Counted from the first letter of the stretch, positions 35,078-43,537 are shown. The stretch is DNA of 55,398 nt from Methanocorpusculaceae archaeon UBA456 (GCA_002496395.1 DAJQ01000042.1:1-55398), one strand, 5' to 3'. The notes: generated by a model from the letters alone, not told the origin. Numbers and translations are program-made.

Positions 35078-35350
35078 ATGGCTTATGGTACCTGTGTATA
35101 TTGTGGAAGGATGGTGACGATGGCTGGATCCGATCCTTCGGGTCCTTCAATGGCGGGTGCCCAGCGGGGTCGTAAACTGCCTGTATGTTCGGATTGCAAG
35201 AGGAGCAAGAAGGATCGGCCACTCACGATGTGGCTGCGAATGTTGAAGAAGAAGGATCGATTGAGATGGGATCGGATTGTAAAGCATCATTCACGAAGAA
35301 CCGGCGGCGAGATCACCCTTGCGGTGAGGCGGGTGGAAAATGAGCGTTGA
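35078..35350 (+). CDS. Small basic zinc-binding protein, HNH-like
   Basis: A 90-residue basic protein. CVYC (about residues 6-9) and CSDC (about 37-40) form a four-Cys zinc site, followed by a KRSKKDRP segment; this spacing recalls HNH-type zinc folds, but no clear catalytic His pattern is present. I chose the ATG at 35078, where ACCTATAAATAATC (about 35044-35057) gives a TATA box 24-30 bases upstream and a likely leaderless mRNA. It lies between cofH and hmgA. Function unknown; nucleic-acid binding is possible. Confidence 0.68.
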   Translation: MAYGTCVYCGRMVTMAGSDPSGPSMAGAQRGRKLPVCSDCKRSKKDRPLTMWLRMLKKKDRLRWDRIVKHHSRRTGGEITLAVRRVENER

Positions 35351-35389
35351 ACTGTTCATGAATCCCCTTCCTGCCAAAAATACATTGCC

Positions 35390-36619
35390 ATGGATGAGAA
35401 AAGACTGATCATGGATGATTTTCGTACGGATCTCAGGGAAGGCAGGCTGAAGCTGTATGCACTTGAGAGGGTGCTGCCGCCGGACGAGGCGGTCTCTCTC
35501 CGGCGTGAGTATATTGAGGAGGAGACAGGATCAGATCTCTCTCCTCTTTCTTCATATTCTATCCCGATTGACCGGGTGGTCGCCAGGAACTGCGAGAATA
35601 TGATCGGCTGCGTGCAGGTGCCGGTCGGGGTGGCGGGACCGGTACCGGTGAAGGGTGAGTATGCTGACAGGACAGTATGGCTTCCACTCGCAACAACCGA
35701 GGGAGCGCTTGTTGCCTCGGTGAACCGGGGCTGTTCTGCGATTGCAAAAGCAGGGGGGGCAGACGTCCGGATCCTCCGTGACGGAATGACCCGTGCTCCC
35801 GTCTTTGCGGCCAGATCTGTCTCTCATGCCCATGAAGTGGCGACGTTTGCAGAAGATCACCTGATGGAGATCCAGGAGATTGCAGAATCAACCACCTCCC
35901 ATGGAGAGCTGATCGGGCTTGTCCCCTATATCGTCGGGACAAGTGTCTTCCTCAGGTTCGAGTTTGATACAAAGGATGCGATGGGGATGAATATGGTGAC
36001 GATCGCCTCGCAGAAGGCAGCAGACTATATCGCAGAGGAGACCGGGGCCCGGCTGGTTGCACTATCCGGAAATATGTGTACGGATAAAAAGCCTGCTGCG
36101 ATCAATCTCGTTGAAGGGCGGGGAAAGACCGTGACAGCTGGTGTTTTCCTCTCCGATGCCCTTGTCCGCGATATCTTCAAGTGCGATTCCGTATCGCTTG
36201 TTGAGGTGAATATGCGGAAGAACCTGGTCGGATCGGCCCGTGCCGGGGCACTTGGGTTCAATGCCCATGCCGCCAATATACTCGCCGCCCTCTATATCGC
36301 CTGCGGCCAGGATCCGGCCCATGTGGTTGAGGGCTCATCCTGTATCACAACCGCCGACCCGATGGATGGCGGCGTCTATGTAGCAGTGACGCTTCCCGCA
36401 GTGCAGGTTGGAACGGTCGGCGGTGGCACAGGTATTGCAACCCAGGCTGCCTGCCTCTCGCTCCTCGGGGTTGCAGGCAGCGGTGATCCGCCGGGTGCCA
36501 ATGCAAAGGCACTCGCCGAGATCATTGCAGCCGGGGTGCTTGCCGGGGAACTCTCGCTCCTTGGGGCACTGGCGGCACAGCACCTTGCACGGGCGCATAA
36601 GGAGCTTGGGAGAGGGTGA
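35390..36619 (+). CDS. hmgA: Hydroxymethylglutaryl-CoA reductase (NADPH), class I
   Basis: This enzyme reduces HMG-CoA to mevalonate, the next step after the synthase encoded at 30383. The 409-residue soluble protein has ENMIGCVQVPVGVAGP (about 68), the catalytic Glu in PLATTEGALVAS (about 97), SGNMCTDKKPAAIN (about 225, catalytic Lys), DPMDGGVYVAVTLP (about 320) and LARAHKEL with its catalytic His near the C-terminus. There is no membrane anchor, as usual in archaea. It is separated from the synthase-thiolase operon by trm5 and cofH. Confidence 0.96.
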   Translation: MDEKRLIMDDFRTDLREGRLKLYALERVLPPDEAVSLRREYIEEETGSDLSPLSSYSIPIDRVVARNCENMIGCVQVPVGVAGPVPVKGEYADRTVWLPLATTEGALVASVNRGCSAIAKAGGADVRILRDGMTRAPVFAARSVSHAHEVATFAEDHLMEIQEIAESTTSHGELIGLVPYIVGTSVFLRFEFDTKDAMGMNMVTIASQKAADYIAEETGARLVALSGNMCTDKKPAAINLVEGRGKTVTAGVFLSDALVRDIFKCDSVSLVEVNMRKNLVGSARAGALGFNAHAANILAALYIACGQDPAHVVEGSSCITTADPMDGGVYVAVTLPAVQVGTVGGGTGIATQAACLSLLGVAGSGDPPGANAKALAEIIAAGVLAGELSLLGALAAQHLARAHKELGRG

Positions 36620-36622
36620 TGG

Positions 36623-37195
36623 TTAACCGGAGAGGAGGGATTTTAGTTCAAAGAACCAAGGTATCTCTTCTCTCTGGCACTGATCGATGAATGCGGCGAG
36701 GACTCTTCTTCCCTCGTCTCCTTTGAGATCAGAATTATTTCCGGTTATCTCCTTCACCTGTCTTTCCAGAGAGCCGGGTATGAAGAATACCTGGTGTTTG
36801 ATCGTATCCTTGGTCTGAAATGAGCATTCAGATTGCTGAAGAAGAATGTCTTTTCGGAATCTCTCGCTCGCCGCTCTTTTCAGTCTTTCCCGTGTGCTCT
36901 GATCGTCATCGAGGCAGAGAATCATCCTGTATTGTTCATTCTTATCTTCATAGAGGATAATGAAGTTATCAATGCAGTTCTTCCAGCCGTCTTCGTCTTT
37001 GATGAGGGTTTGTATGCCTCTCCCTCTCCTCGCGATGAAATCCCGGACTTTATTGGATTCAGGGGTTCGTTCTCGTGACTCTGTGAGATCCTTATTGTAC
37101 ACCTGCTGATATCGAATCCCTTTCTGCTCAAGGAGAATTGAGAAGAAGATCAGGTCATGTACTCCTTCACAGAGGATCACCGTCTTTTTCGGCAT
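36623..37195 (-). CDS. Small Toprim-like protein paired with the ATPase
   Basis: A 190-residue protein that begins KKTVILCEGVHDLIFFSILL, with a Toprim-type Glu in the first strand (CEG), and continues with ILCLDDDQS (about residue 93), which matches the Toprim D-x-D. It resembles the DUF3226/DUF4435 type of stand-alone Toprim proteins. It begins two bases after the stop of the ATPase gene, so both are made from one mRNA. The two together correspond to the halves of OLD-family nucleases, and the order ATPase-then-Toprim is that of PARIS defence systems. Nuclease activity is not shown. Confidence 0.72.
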   Translation of the reverse strand: MPKKTVILCEGVHDLIFFSILLEQKGIRYQQVYNKDLTESRERTPESNKVRDFIARRGRGIQTLIKDEDGWKNCIDNFIILYEDKNEQYRMILCLDDDQSTRERLKRAASERFRKDILLQQSECSFQTKDTIKHQVFFIPGSLERQVKEITGNNSDLKGDEGRRVLAAFIDQCQREEIPWFFELKSLLSG

Positions 37196-37197
37196 AT

Positions 37198-38361
37198 TCA
37201 GATGCCCCGAAGGTCAAGTTTCAGCTCTCCTATGACTCTTCGCCCTTCATCGACGGTATAATCATACTTCTCGATAGTCTCGCCGTCGCTCGTCATCTTT
37301 GAGATGAGGAGGAGTTCTTTTTCAGCTTCATCCTCCGGGTAATCCAGTGCGGTCTGGATGAGGTCATAGCTGTGGGTGGTCATGAAGACCTGAACGTTGA
37401 GTTTGGGAGCATAGGTAAAGAGGGTCTCGATCAGGATGGTGAGATATTCGGGGTGGAGATGGTTCTCCGGCTCTTCGATAAGGAGGATTCCATCCTGTGA
37501 TTTACGCAGATAATGAAGTATTGAGAGGAGTGTGATAAATCCGTCACCGTGAGCGGATATTGGTATGGTTTCAATCTCATTCCCTCTTCTGTAGAGGACG
37601 TTACTCTGGGTAAGCCGTTCAAGGTTACGAACGAGGTTATGTTCTTTAATGAATTGTTCAAGGAGATGAATCTCTTCATCATCCATTTGTTCGGGGGAGA
37701 GCTTTTCTCTGTGGGAGAGTTTTATAATGGAGGGTTGAATCGCCTTTAGTGAAACATTTATTGGTTTGTACAATATGAGTGGTGAAAATAATCTGGATAA
37801 TCCAAATACTTTTTTTCGATCTTGGTCCTTTGAATTCTTTGATCGTCCTGTAATAAGTTGTAATTTTTCGAGTATTGTTCTCCTGTCGGTGAGATTGTAA
37901 GGTATGATCTGATAACTCAAATTTGATGTGATGATGGTATAATCAAGAGATTCAAAAATCATCTCTATATATGCCTCACGGACTTCATCATTGTCTTCGA
38001 TGTTTTTTATATAATCTTCAATTAGGTTGATCTGAATCAGTATGATAGATTCTTTGATGTGATCGTATGTTTCTAGGTCTTCCTTCTTACATACATCCAG
38101 CGACTGGTAAATAGTGACATTGTTCAGATTTGAGAAAATTTGTGCCTTTGCTTCGTTGATTTTTATGAGATTCTCTCTATTATCATTCAAGAGATACTGA
38201 TCTGTCTTGTGTTCTCCTGTTCCATTGAGAAAGATAGCATCCAGAAGGGCAGACTTTCCTGTATTGTTCTTGCCGCAGATGATATTCAGCTGCCGCGGAG
38301 CATAGTCGAGGCTCCCGATGGCTCTGAAATTCTCGATATGGAGTGTATGAATTCTGCCCAT
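37198..38361 (-). CDS. OLD/RecF-like ATPase (AAA_15/AAA_21 type)
   Basis: A 387-residue ABC-type ATPase. Visible are the N-terminal IHTLHIENFRAIGSLDY, Walker A GKNNTGKSALLDA (about residues 31-43), Walker B ILLIEEPENHLHPEY (about 298) and the His switch VFMTTHSYDL (about 330). The middle (about 60-240) is AT-rich in DNA and helical, and may be the part that senses a trigger. A TATA-like CTTATAAATAG (about 38384-38395) lies 25-35 bases upstream. Together with the Toprim gene it forms a likely anti-phage module (inference). Confidence 0.82.
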   Translation of the reverse strand: MGRIHTLHIENFRAIGSLDYAPRQLNIICGKNNTGKSALLDAIFLNGTGEHKTDQYLLNDNRENLIKINEAKAQIFSNLNNVTIYQSLDVCKKEDLETYDHIKESIILIQINLIEDYIKNIEDNDEVREAYIEMIFESLDYTIITSNLSYQIIPYNLTDRRTILEKLQLITGRSKNSKDQDRKKVFGLSRLFSPLILYKPINVSLKAIQPSIIKLSHREKLSPEQMDDEEIHLLEQFIKEHNLVRNLERLTQSNVLYRRGNEIETIPISAHGDGFITLLSILHYLRKSQDGILLIEEPENHLHPEYLTILIETLFTYAPKLNVQVFMTTHSYDLIQTALDYPEDEAEKELLLISKMTSDGETIEKYDYTVDEGRRVIGELKLDLRGI

Positions 38362-38464
38362 TATACCACTTTTTCAGTCGTAACTATTTATAAGTAGGGT
38401 GATCAGCTTTTTTGCGTCTCCATTCTCCCCAATGACCTGCCGCTTCATGAACTTTGCATCACAA

Positions 38465-38533
38465 CTATCAATTTGATACACGTTGATAGAAACTGATAGA
38501 TCACTTCCCTCTTTTCCTCTCCAAACCTTTATC
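38465..38533 (+). promoter_or_regulatory. Inverted repeat and TATA box before the corrinoid operon
   Basis: CTATCAA (38465-38471) and TTGATAG (38483-38489) form a 7-bp inverted repeat with an 11-base spacer, and a further TGATAG follows at 38494-38499. A TATA-like TTTATC (38528-38533) lies about 26-31 bases before the ATG of the corrinoid protein. The repeats just upstream of the TATA box could be operator or activator sites. Confidence 0.45.
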
Positions 38534-38558
38534 GTAACCAAACGGCATTAAGAGAGCT

Positions 38559-39200
38559 ATGAAGAGCGGAGATCTAAGTTCTTCAGTACAGGTACTTGAA
38601 TCAGCCCTCCTCAGGTCAGATTCCACAGGAGCCAGGGAGATTCTCAGGGGATCATGCAATCCCGATGATCCATATGCCTGCATATCCACCCTGATCGAGC
38701 CTGCACTCAGGTCAATTGGCGAACAATGGGCTCTGGGGGATGCTGCCCTCTCCCAGATCTATGTCAGCGGGAGGATCTGTGAGGAGTACATCCGCAGCCT
38801 GCCGCTTCCCGTGTCAGGGATACGGGAAGATCAGCCGAAGATAGGAATTGTGGTTCTTGAAGATTTCCATACCCTCGGCAAGGATACCGTCCTTGCTGCC
38901 CTCCATGCCTCCGGCTATCGTGTGGAGGATTATGGTGCCGGGATTACAGTTTCTGATCTCCTTAAACTGATAAAGCGGGATGGAATCGAGGTACTCTTTG
39001 TATCGGCACTGATGCTCCGTGCAGCACTTGAGGTTCGTCATCTGATGGATGGAATCCGGGAGGAAAGAATACCAATCCGGGTGATCGTCGGTGGAGCGCC
39101 CTTCCTCTTTGATACAGAACTCTGGCAGGAGGTCGGGGCGGATGCCTTTGCCCATGATGCGGCAGAAGCTGTTGGTCTCGTTGAAGGAGGGATCAAATGA
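38559..39200 (+). CDS. Corrinoid (B12-binding) methyltransferase protein, MtaC/MtbC-like
   Basis: A 213-residue protein. Residues about 1-85 form the helical cap (ISTLIEPALRSIGEQWALGDAALSQIYVSGR). The Rossmann-type B12 domain follows, with the corrinoid-binding EDFHTLGKD (D-x-H-x2-G, about residues 103-111), VSALMLR (about 150) and IVGGAPF (about 175). Such proteins carry the methyl group between a substrate methyltransferase and a second methyltransferase. Here no MtaB, MtbB or MttB partner is encoded nearby; instead it overlaps a UroD/MtaA-like gene by four bases. A TATA box is about 28 bases upstream. Confidence 0.9.
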   Translation: MKSGDLSSSVQVLESALLRSDSTGAREILRGSCNPDDPYACISTLIEPALRSIGEQWALGDAALSQIYVSGRICEEYIRSLPLPVSGIREDQPKIGIVVLEDFHTLGKDTVLAALHASGYRVEDYGAGITVSDLLKLIKRDGIEVLFVSALMLRAALEVRHLMDGIREERIPIRVIVGGAPFLFDTELWQEVGADAFAHDAAEAVGLVEGGIK

Positions 39201-40237
39201 GCGGAGATGAGATGACTCCGCTTGAGCGGACGCTCACTGCCCTCTCCCACAAAGAGCCGGATCGTGTTCCGCTCTTCCTGAATCTCACGATGCACGGGGC
39301 CCGTGAGCTTGGCCTCTCGATCCGTGAGTACTATCAGAAGGTGGAATATGTGGTCAAAGGCCAGGAGCTTCTGATGAAGAAGTATGGTCATGATTGCCTC
39401 AGTGGCTTCTGTTACGGCGCAGCTGAAGTGGAGGCGTTTGGGGGGACTGCCATTTTCTTTGAGAACGGTCCGCCAAATGCCGGAGCCCCGCCTATCCGAA
39501 ATTATGAGGATATTACTTCGCTCAAGGTGCCGGATCCGGCAGACTGCCCTCCGCTCCAACGGATGCTGGAGGTGACCCGGATCCTGGCAGAACGGTATGG
39601 GGATTCTGTTCCGGTTGCTGGTGTTGCGATCTCTCCGTTTTCGCTTCCTGTGATGCAGCTTGGCTTCTCCCGGTATCTCGATCTCCTCCTCGGGGACGAT
39701 CCACTCTTTTGGGATCTGATGGAGGTGAATAGTGAGTTCTGTACCACCTGGGCGAACCTCCAGGTTGAAGCCGGTGCAACTGCTGTCGTCTACTTTGATC
39801 CGGTCACCTCCCCGACGATCATCCCCCCTGACATTGCCAGGCGGACCGGTTGCCGGATCGCCCGTGAGGTTATTCAGAGGATTAAGGGGGGGGTTGTCTA
39901 TCATCTTGCTTCAGGCCGCAGCCTGGCGATTGCTGATGAGCTGAAAGCATCAGGGGCGGTTGCCCTGGGTGTCTCGGCACTTGAAGATCTCGGTCTTCTG
40001 AAGGAGACGTTTGGCGGGAAGATGGCACTGATTGGAAACCTTGATGGTGTTTCGATGAGACGATGGTCCCAACAGGAGGCAGAAGCCCGCGTTCGTGAGG
40101 CAGTAGCAAAAGCCGGGCCAGGCGGTGGCTTCATTCTCTCTGATAATCACGGAGAGATCCCCTGGCAGGTAGGGGATTCTGTCATCACAGCAATCGCTGA
40201 TGCCGCCAGACGATATGGGAGATACCCGATCACATGA
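39197..40237 (+). CDS. UroD/MtaA-family protein lacking the usual zinc ligands
   Basis: A 346-residue TIM-barrel protein of the uroporphyrinogen decarboxylase/methylcobamide:CoM methyltransferase family. It starts TPLERTLTALSHKEPDRVPL and has FYDPVT-type DPVTSPTIIPP (about residue 197). True MtaA and MtbA hold zinc with H-x-C and a later Cys. Here the first site reads VVYHLASG (His kept, Cys changed to Ala) and the later one ILSDNHGEIP (no Cys). Thiol activation of coenzyme M by that site is therefore doubtful. It overlaps both neighbours (corrinoid protein and kinase) by four bases, so the three probably work together. Confidence 0.85.
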   Translation: MSGDEMTPLERTLTALSHKEPDRVPLFLNLTMHGARELGLSIREYYQKVEYVVKGQELLMKKYGHDCLSGFCYGAAEVEAFGGTAIFFENGPPNAGAPPIRNYEDITSLKVPDPADCPPLQRMLEVTRILAERYGDSVPVAGVAISPFSLPVMQLGFSRYLDLLLGDDPLFWDLMEVNSEFCTTWANLQVEAGATAVVYFDPVTSPTIIPPDIARRTGCRIAREVIQRIKGGVVYHLASGRSLAIADELKASGAVALGVSALEDLGLLKETFGGKMALIGNLDGVSMRRWSQQEAEARVREAVAKAGPGGGFILSDNHGEIPWQVGDSVITAIADAARRYGRYPIT

Positions 40238-41895
40238 TGGAGAGAGAGAAGCTGGTTGGCATCCTTGCATGCAGGAATCTTGAGGATGAGGTTCAGCTCG
40301 CCCTTCGGGGTTCAGTGTACGCGAATATCCGGGCGCTCTTCTTTGATCCCCATTGCAGTATGCCGTTTCCTGAGTGGAAGGAAGCGTTTGGAGAGGCATA
40401 TGCTGCACTCTCACAAGAAGTCGTTCAGATCTGTGTTCTGAGCTGTGGCTGCTCTTCCCCGATACCTGAGATCGGTTTCTCTGCCCACCTCAGATCTCCG
40501 GAAATGTTTCTGACGAAGAATGAACTGCGTTCACTCGCCGGTCCCGGCGCCTATATGATCTCCTCTGGGTTCGCAGGAAGATATCGTTCAACATTTCCCT
40601 GCCAGATATCCCCGCCAGATGAGCAGAAACCCCTCCCTGATACCGGGATTAGACGGGTTATTCATCTCAGGACCCGTGATGATGGTACTGCCGATGCCGG
40701 TGTCCGTGAGCTGGCGGATCGGCTCTCTGTGCCCCTCACTATTGTTCCGATCGATCTGGAGCTCTTTTCAGCCCGGCTCAGGGAGACCCTTGCTTCGCTT
40801 GAGTCGGTTGCCCTCAGGGAAAAAACAATGGAGCCGTTGAAAGTGTGCGAAAAGCAGATCGCAGATTACACAATGGCATTTGATCTCCTGAAGGAAATTG
40901 CGGCGGCAGCCACCGAAAAGGAGGTAATCAGACGGATTGAACACCTCTTCAGGCTTCTCTTCTCCCCCTCACTTATCGAGCATTCTGACACTCACTATGA
41001 AGAGGGGGCATCCGGCCTTCTTCTGCCGGTTGCATCTGAAGGTGAGGTGCTGCTCTGGTTCAGGCTCGATCACTTCGCACATCCCGAGTTTCTTGATCGC
41101 TACAGGAATACTGCTGAATTCCTCCTCCCGGTTTTTGGCCTTGCGATCAGGAATGCACGGACATACCAGCAGTTACTTGATACAAACGCAGAGAAGGATC
41201 AGGAGATATCTGCGAGAATAGAGATGCAGGATGCACTCTCTCTTGCAAATAAGAAGCTGAATATTCTGACGGCGATAACCCGGCATGATATACTCAATGA
41301 TGTCATGGTTGCTGCCGGATATCTCTATCTCGCCTCGGATCTCCCGGTATCAGATGAGGTGAAGAGCTATTTAAGAAAGCTGGGAGAGCAGGTGAGTGCG
41401 ATCCAGAGGAAGGTTGAGTTCACTCGTGATTACCAGGATATGGGTGCACAGACCCCTTCGTGGCAGGATATTGGATCGTATATCGATGCAATAGCGCCGG
41501 ATATCCTCAAAGGCTCGTCTCTCTGCCTTCAGAACGAGATCGCAGATATTGAAATCTTCGCTGATCCGATGCTCGATAAGGTGATACATAACCTCTGCCA
41601 GAATGCTGTTTTCCATGCAGCCTCCGGGAGCTATATTCGCTTCTTTGCTGAACAAGAAGGCGCCGATCTCGTGATCGTCGTCGCAGATGATGGGCCCGGT
41701 GTTTCGGATAAGAAGAAAAAATCAATCTTCAGGCCCGCATTTGGGAGGAGCCATGGTTTTGGCCTTTATCTCGTATCTGAGATCCTCTCGATAACCGGGA
41801 TCACCATCGCTGAAACTGGAACAGCCGGTGCAGGAGCGGAGTTTCGCATCAGGGTGCCCCCCGGCCGGTGGAGGATGGCTGGAAGCCCTTCCTGA
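40234..41895 (+). CDS. Histidine kinase with DUF1638-like N-terminus and GAF-like domain
   Basis: A 553-residue soluble kinase. Residues about 1-175 look like DUF1638, a domain often found beside corrinoid methyltransferases (ICVLSCGCSSPIPEIG, RRVIHLRTRDDGTADAGV). A GAF-like region covers about 200-320. The kinase part has ITRHDILNDV (about 350, His kept), NLCQNAVFHAA, VADDGPGVSDKKK and GRSHGFGLYLVSEIL. It overlaps the UroD-like gene by four bases. No response regulator is adjacent. The gene order suggests that it reads out corrinoid methylation or redox state, which is inference. Confidence 0.8.
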   Translation: MMEREKLVGILACRNLEDEVQLALRGSVYANIRALFFDPHCSMPFPEWKEAFGEAYAALSQEVVQICVLSCGCSSPIPEIGFSAHLRSPEMFLTKNELRSLAGPGAYMISSGFAGRYRSTFPCQISPPDEQKPLPDTGIRRVIHLRTRDDGTADAGVRELADRLSVPLTIVPIDLELFSARLRETLASLESVALREKTMEPLKVCEKQIADYTMAFDLLKEIAAAATEKEVIRRIEHLFRLLFSPSLIEHSDTHYEEGASGLLLPVASEGEVLLWFRLDHFAHPEFLDRYRNTAEFLLPVFGLAIRNARTYQQLLDTNAEKDQEISARIEMQDALSLANKKLNILTAITRHDILNDVMVAAGYLYLASDLPVSDEVKSYLRKLGEQVSAIQRKVEFTRDYQDMGAQTPSWQDIGSYIDAIAPDILKGSSLCLQNEIADIEIFADPMLDKVIHNLCQNAVFHAASGSYIRFFAEQEGADLVIVVADDGPGVSDKKKKSIFRPAFGRSHGFGLYLVSEILSITGITIAETGTAGAGAEFRIRVPPGRWRMAGSPS

Positions 41896-41906
41896 TGTCC
41901 GCTGAC

Positions 41907-42173
41907 TTATCTGGTTATCATCTGAAGAATACGGCGGAGAATATAAGGGGTGACCAGAGTCACAAGGAGGGGTGCGATCCCACCCTGCTTCCTCTGCTCC
42001 TTCTCTGCCCTTGACTCCCTGCCCTTTGCTATTTTATATGTCATGAAGGCTCCGACACCCATTCCTCCGAGGAATGTACAGAAGAGGGCAGGGATCGGGT
42101 GCCTCCTGACGCAGGAGAGGAGATCCCGGGAGATACCTTTTTCTCCGGTCTTTTTCTTTTCTTTCTCTTTCAT
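41907..42173 (-). CDS. Small membrane protein, unknown
   Basis: An 88-residue protein with a basic, charged N-terminus (KEKEKKKTGEKG), one clear membrane segment (about residues 28-45: IPALFCTFLGGMGVGAFMTY) and a second weaker hydrophobic stretch near the C-terminus. It begins six bases after the stop of the DUF883-like gene, so the two are probably co-expressed. No family recognised. Confidence 0.62.
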   Translation of the reverse strand: MKEKEKKKTGEKGISRDLLSCVRRHPIPALFCTFLGGMGVGAFMTYKIAKGRESRAEKEQRKQGGIAPLLVTLVTPYILRRILQMITR

Positions 42174-42179
42174 ACTGGA

Positions 42180-42614
42180 TTACCTAAGCTTTGCTGCGAT
42201 AATACCCACCAAAAACCCTGCCCCGGCTGCAATGGTGATCGAGGCAATCGGGTGATCAGCAACGAAGCTCTCCACAGTCTCAACCCTCTCCTTCATCACC
42301 TCGGCTTCTTTCTCTGCAACAGTCCTGATCGTCTCTTCAGCATCATGAATGACTTCCTGGACCTTCTCCTGCACTTCTGTTGTATCCGGAATCTTTTTCG
42401 GAACGAGGCTCTGCAGGGTCTTCTCCATATCCTTCACAAGGGCCTCCAGATCCTCGCCCTCAATTTTGCTCCTGGCATTCTTCAGCTTTTTTGCTGCCTC
42501 CTCCATGGCTGCTGCGGCTTCTTTCTTCAGCTCTTCGAACTCTTTCTGAGCCTTCTCCTCAACTTCTTTCACAGTTTCAGCGAGCTTATCTTCTTCTTCC
42601 TTCTTTGTTGTCAT
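42180..42614 (-). CDS. DUF883/YqjD-like membrane-anchored coiled-coil protein
   Basis: A 144-residue protein. Residues about 5-115 are highly charged and helical (coiled coil rich in Glu, Lys and Ala), and the end is a membrane helix (VADHPIASITIAAGAGFLVGIIAAKLR, about 118-144). This is the layout of the bacterial ElaB/YqjD/DUF883 family, which tethers ribosomes to the membrane in stationary phase. A TATA-like TTTTTATAC (about 42680-42690, minus strand) lies about 65-75 bases upstream. The same role in archaea is not established. Confidence 0.72.
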   Translation of the reverse strand: MTTKKEEEDKLAETVKEVEEKAQKEFEELKKEAAAAMEEAAKKLKNARSKIEGEDLEALVKDMEKTLQSLVPKKIPDTTEVQEKVQEVIHDAEETIRTVAEKEAEVMKERVETVESFVADHPIASITIAAGAGFLVGIIAAKLR

Positions 42615-42721
42615 AGTATCCTCTTCTCCTGTCAGGCACGGAATTCATGCCTTTTAACAGGTGTTTGTAGAAACTCGAAGTATAAAAATGTCTGTATGGT
42701 AAGGTTCATCTGGGTAATCTC

Positions 42722-43537
42722 TCAGAAAGAACCGTTTCCGTTCTTTTCGGTCAGATACCGGATGGTGCATTTAATCACTTCGGGATTTTTTGGCAGACCA
42801 CTGTGGCAGAACTGGTGCGGACAGGTCTGAAAGAGTGAGGAGTCCTGTGGAATAATCTCCGGCTGGATCCCCGGCATGATCGAGTCCGAATGCGGGATCA
42901 CCCCATCTCCGTCCCATGTCGTATTCCATGATCCATCCTCGCCAAAGATCCATGTTTTGCCGCCGAGTATCGGAAAGAAGGATTCCGTCCGGGTGATATT
43001 ACGGCTGAGGATGCACCGGTACCGGATGTCATCCCTGAGCCCTGCAGACCTCAATGTAGCCATGGTGGCACTGCCGGGGCGGACCTCCTGCACAAGGCTG
43101 TCGTCTTCGGGATCATATCCCGGAGGAACAAAGATGCCTTCGAGCAATCGGATCATCTCCTCCCCATAGACAGGATCGCAGAAGAGTTCTGCCATTGAGG
43201 AGCCATTATTCGGGGGGCCGATCCCGATGAACTGCCTCACCCTCTCAGCCTTCTCCTTTCCATCCTGGACTTCGAGGAGGAAGCGGGTGATATGGGTGCC
43301 CATGGAATGGGTGATGATGTCAATCTCACCATGGTACCGGTTCTTCCTCCGCATATCAGCGATGAAATCATGGAGATCTTCTGCTACTGACACCGGATGC
43401 GGATCGGGGTTCTCCACATAGCCAAAATTCCATGCAGATATTCCGGCTGCCTCCAGTCCGGCAATCATCCTCTTCCAGATCCCGGGATGGCTGTTCCATC
43501 CATGGATCAGGAGAACGGGGTGGGTGGTATCGTGCAT
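42722..43537 (-). CDS. Alpha/beta-hydrolase, lipase or esterase-like
   Basis: A 271-residue cytosolic alpha/beta hydrolase. HPVLLIHGWNSHPGIWKRM (about residues 6-24) is the oxyanion region, and DIITHSMGTHITRF (about 73-86) holds the nucleophilic Ser in H-S-M-G. An Asp in GDGVIPHSDS (about 215) and a C-terminal His (CPHQFCHSG, about 245) could complete the triad. It starts six bases after the stop of the NapH-like ferredoxin gene. Substrate unknown. Confidence 0.8.
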   Translation of the reverse strand: MHDTTHPVLLIHGWNSHPGIWKRMIAGLEAAGISAWNFGYVENPDPHPVSVAEDLHDFIADMRRKNRYHGEIDIITHSMGTHITRFLLEVQDGKEKAERVRQFIGIGPPNNGSSMAELFCDPVYGEEMIRLLEGIFVPPGYDPEDDSLVQEVRPGSATMATLRSAGLRDDIRYRCILSRNITRTESFFPILGGKTWIFGEDGSWNTTWDGDGVIPHSDSIMPGIQPEIIPQDSSLFQTCPHQFCHSGLPKNPEVIKCTIRYLTEKNGNGSF

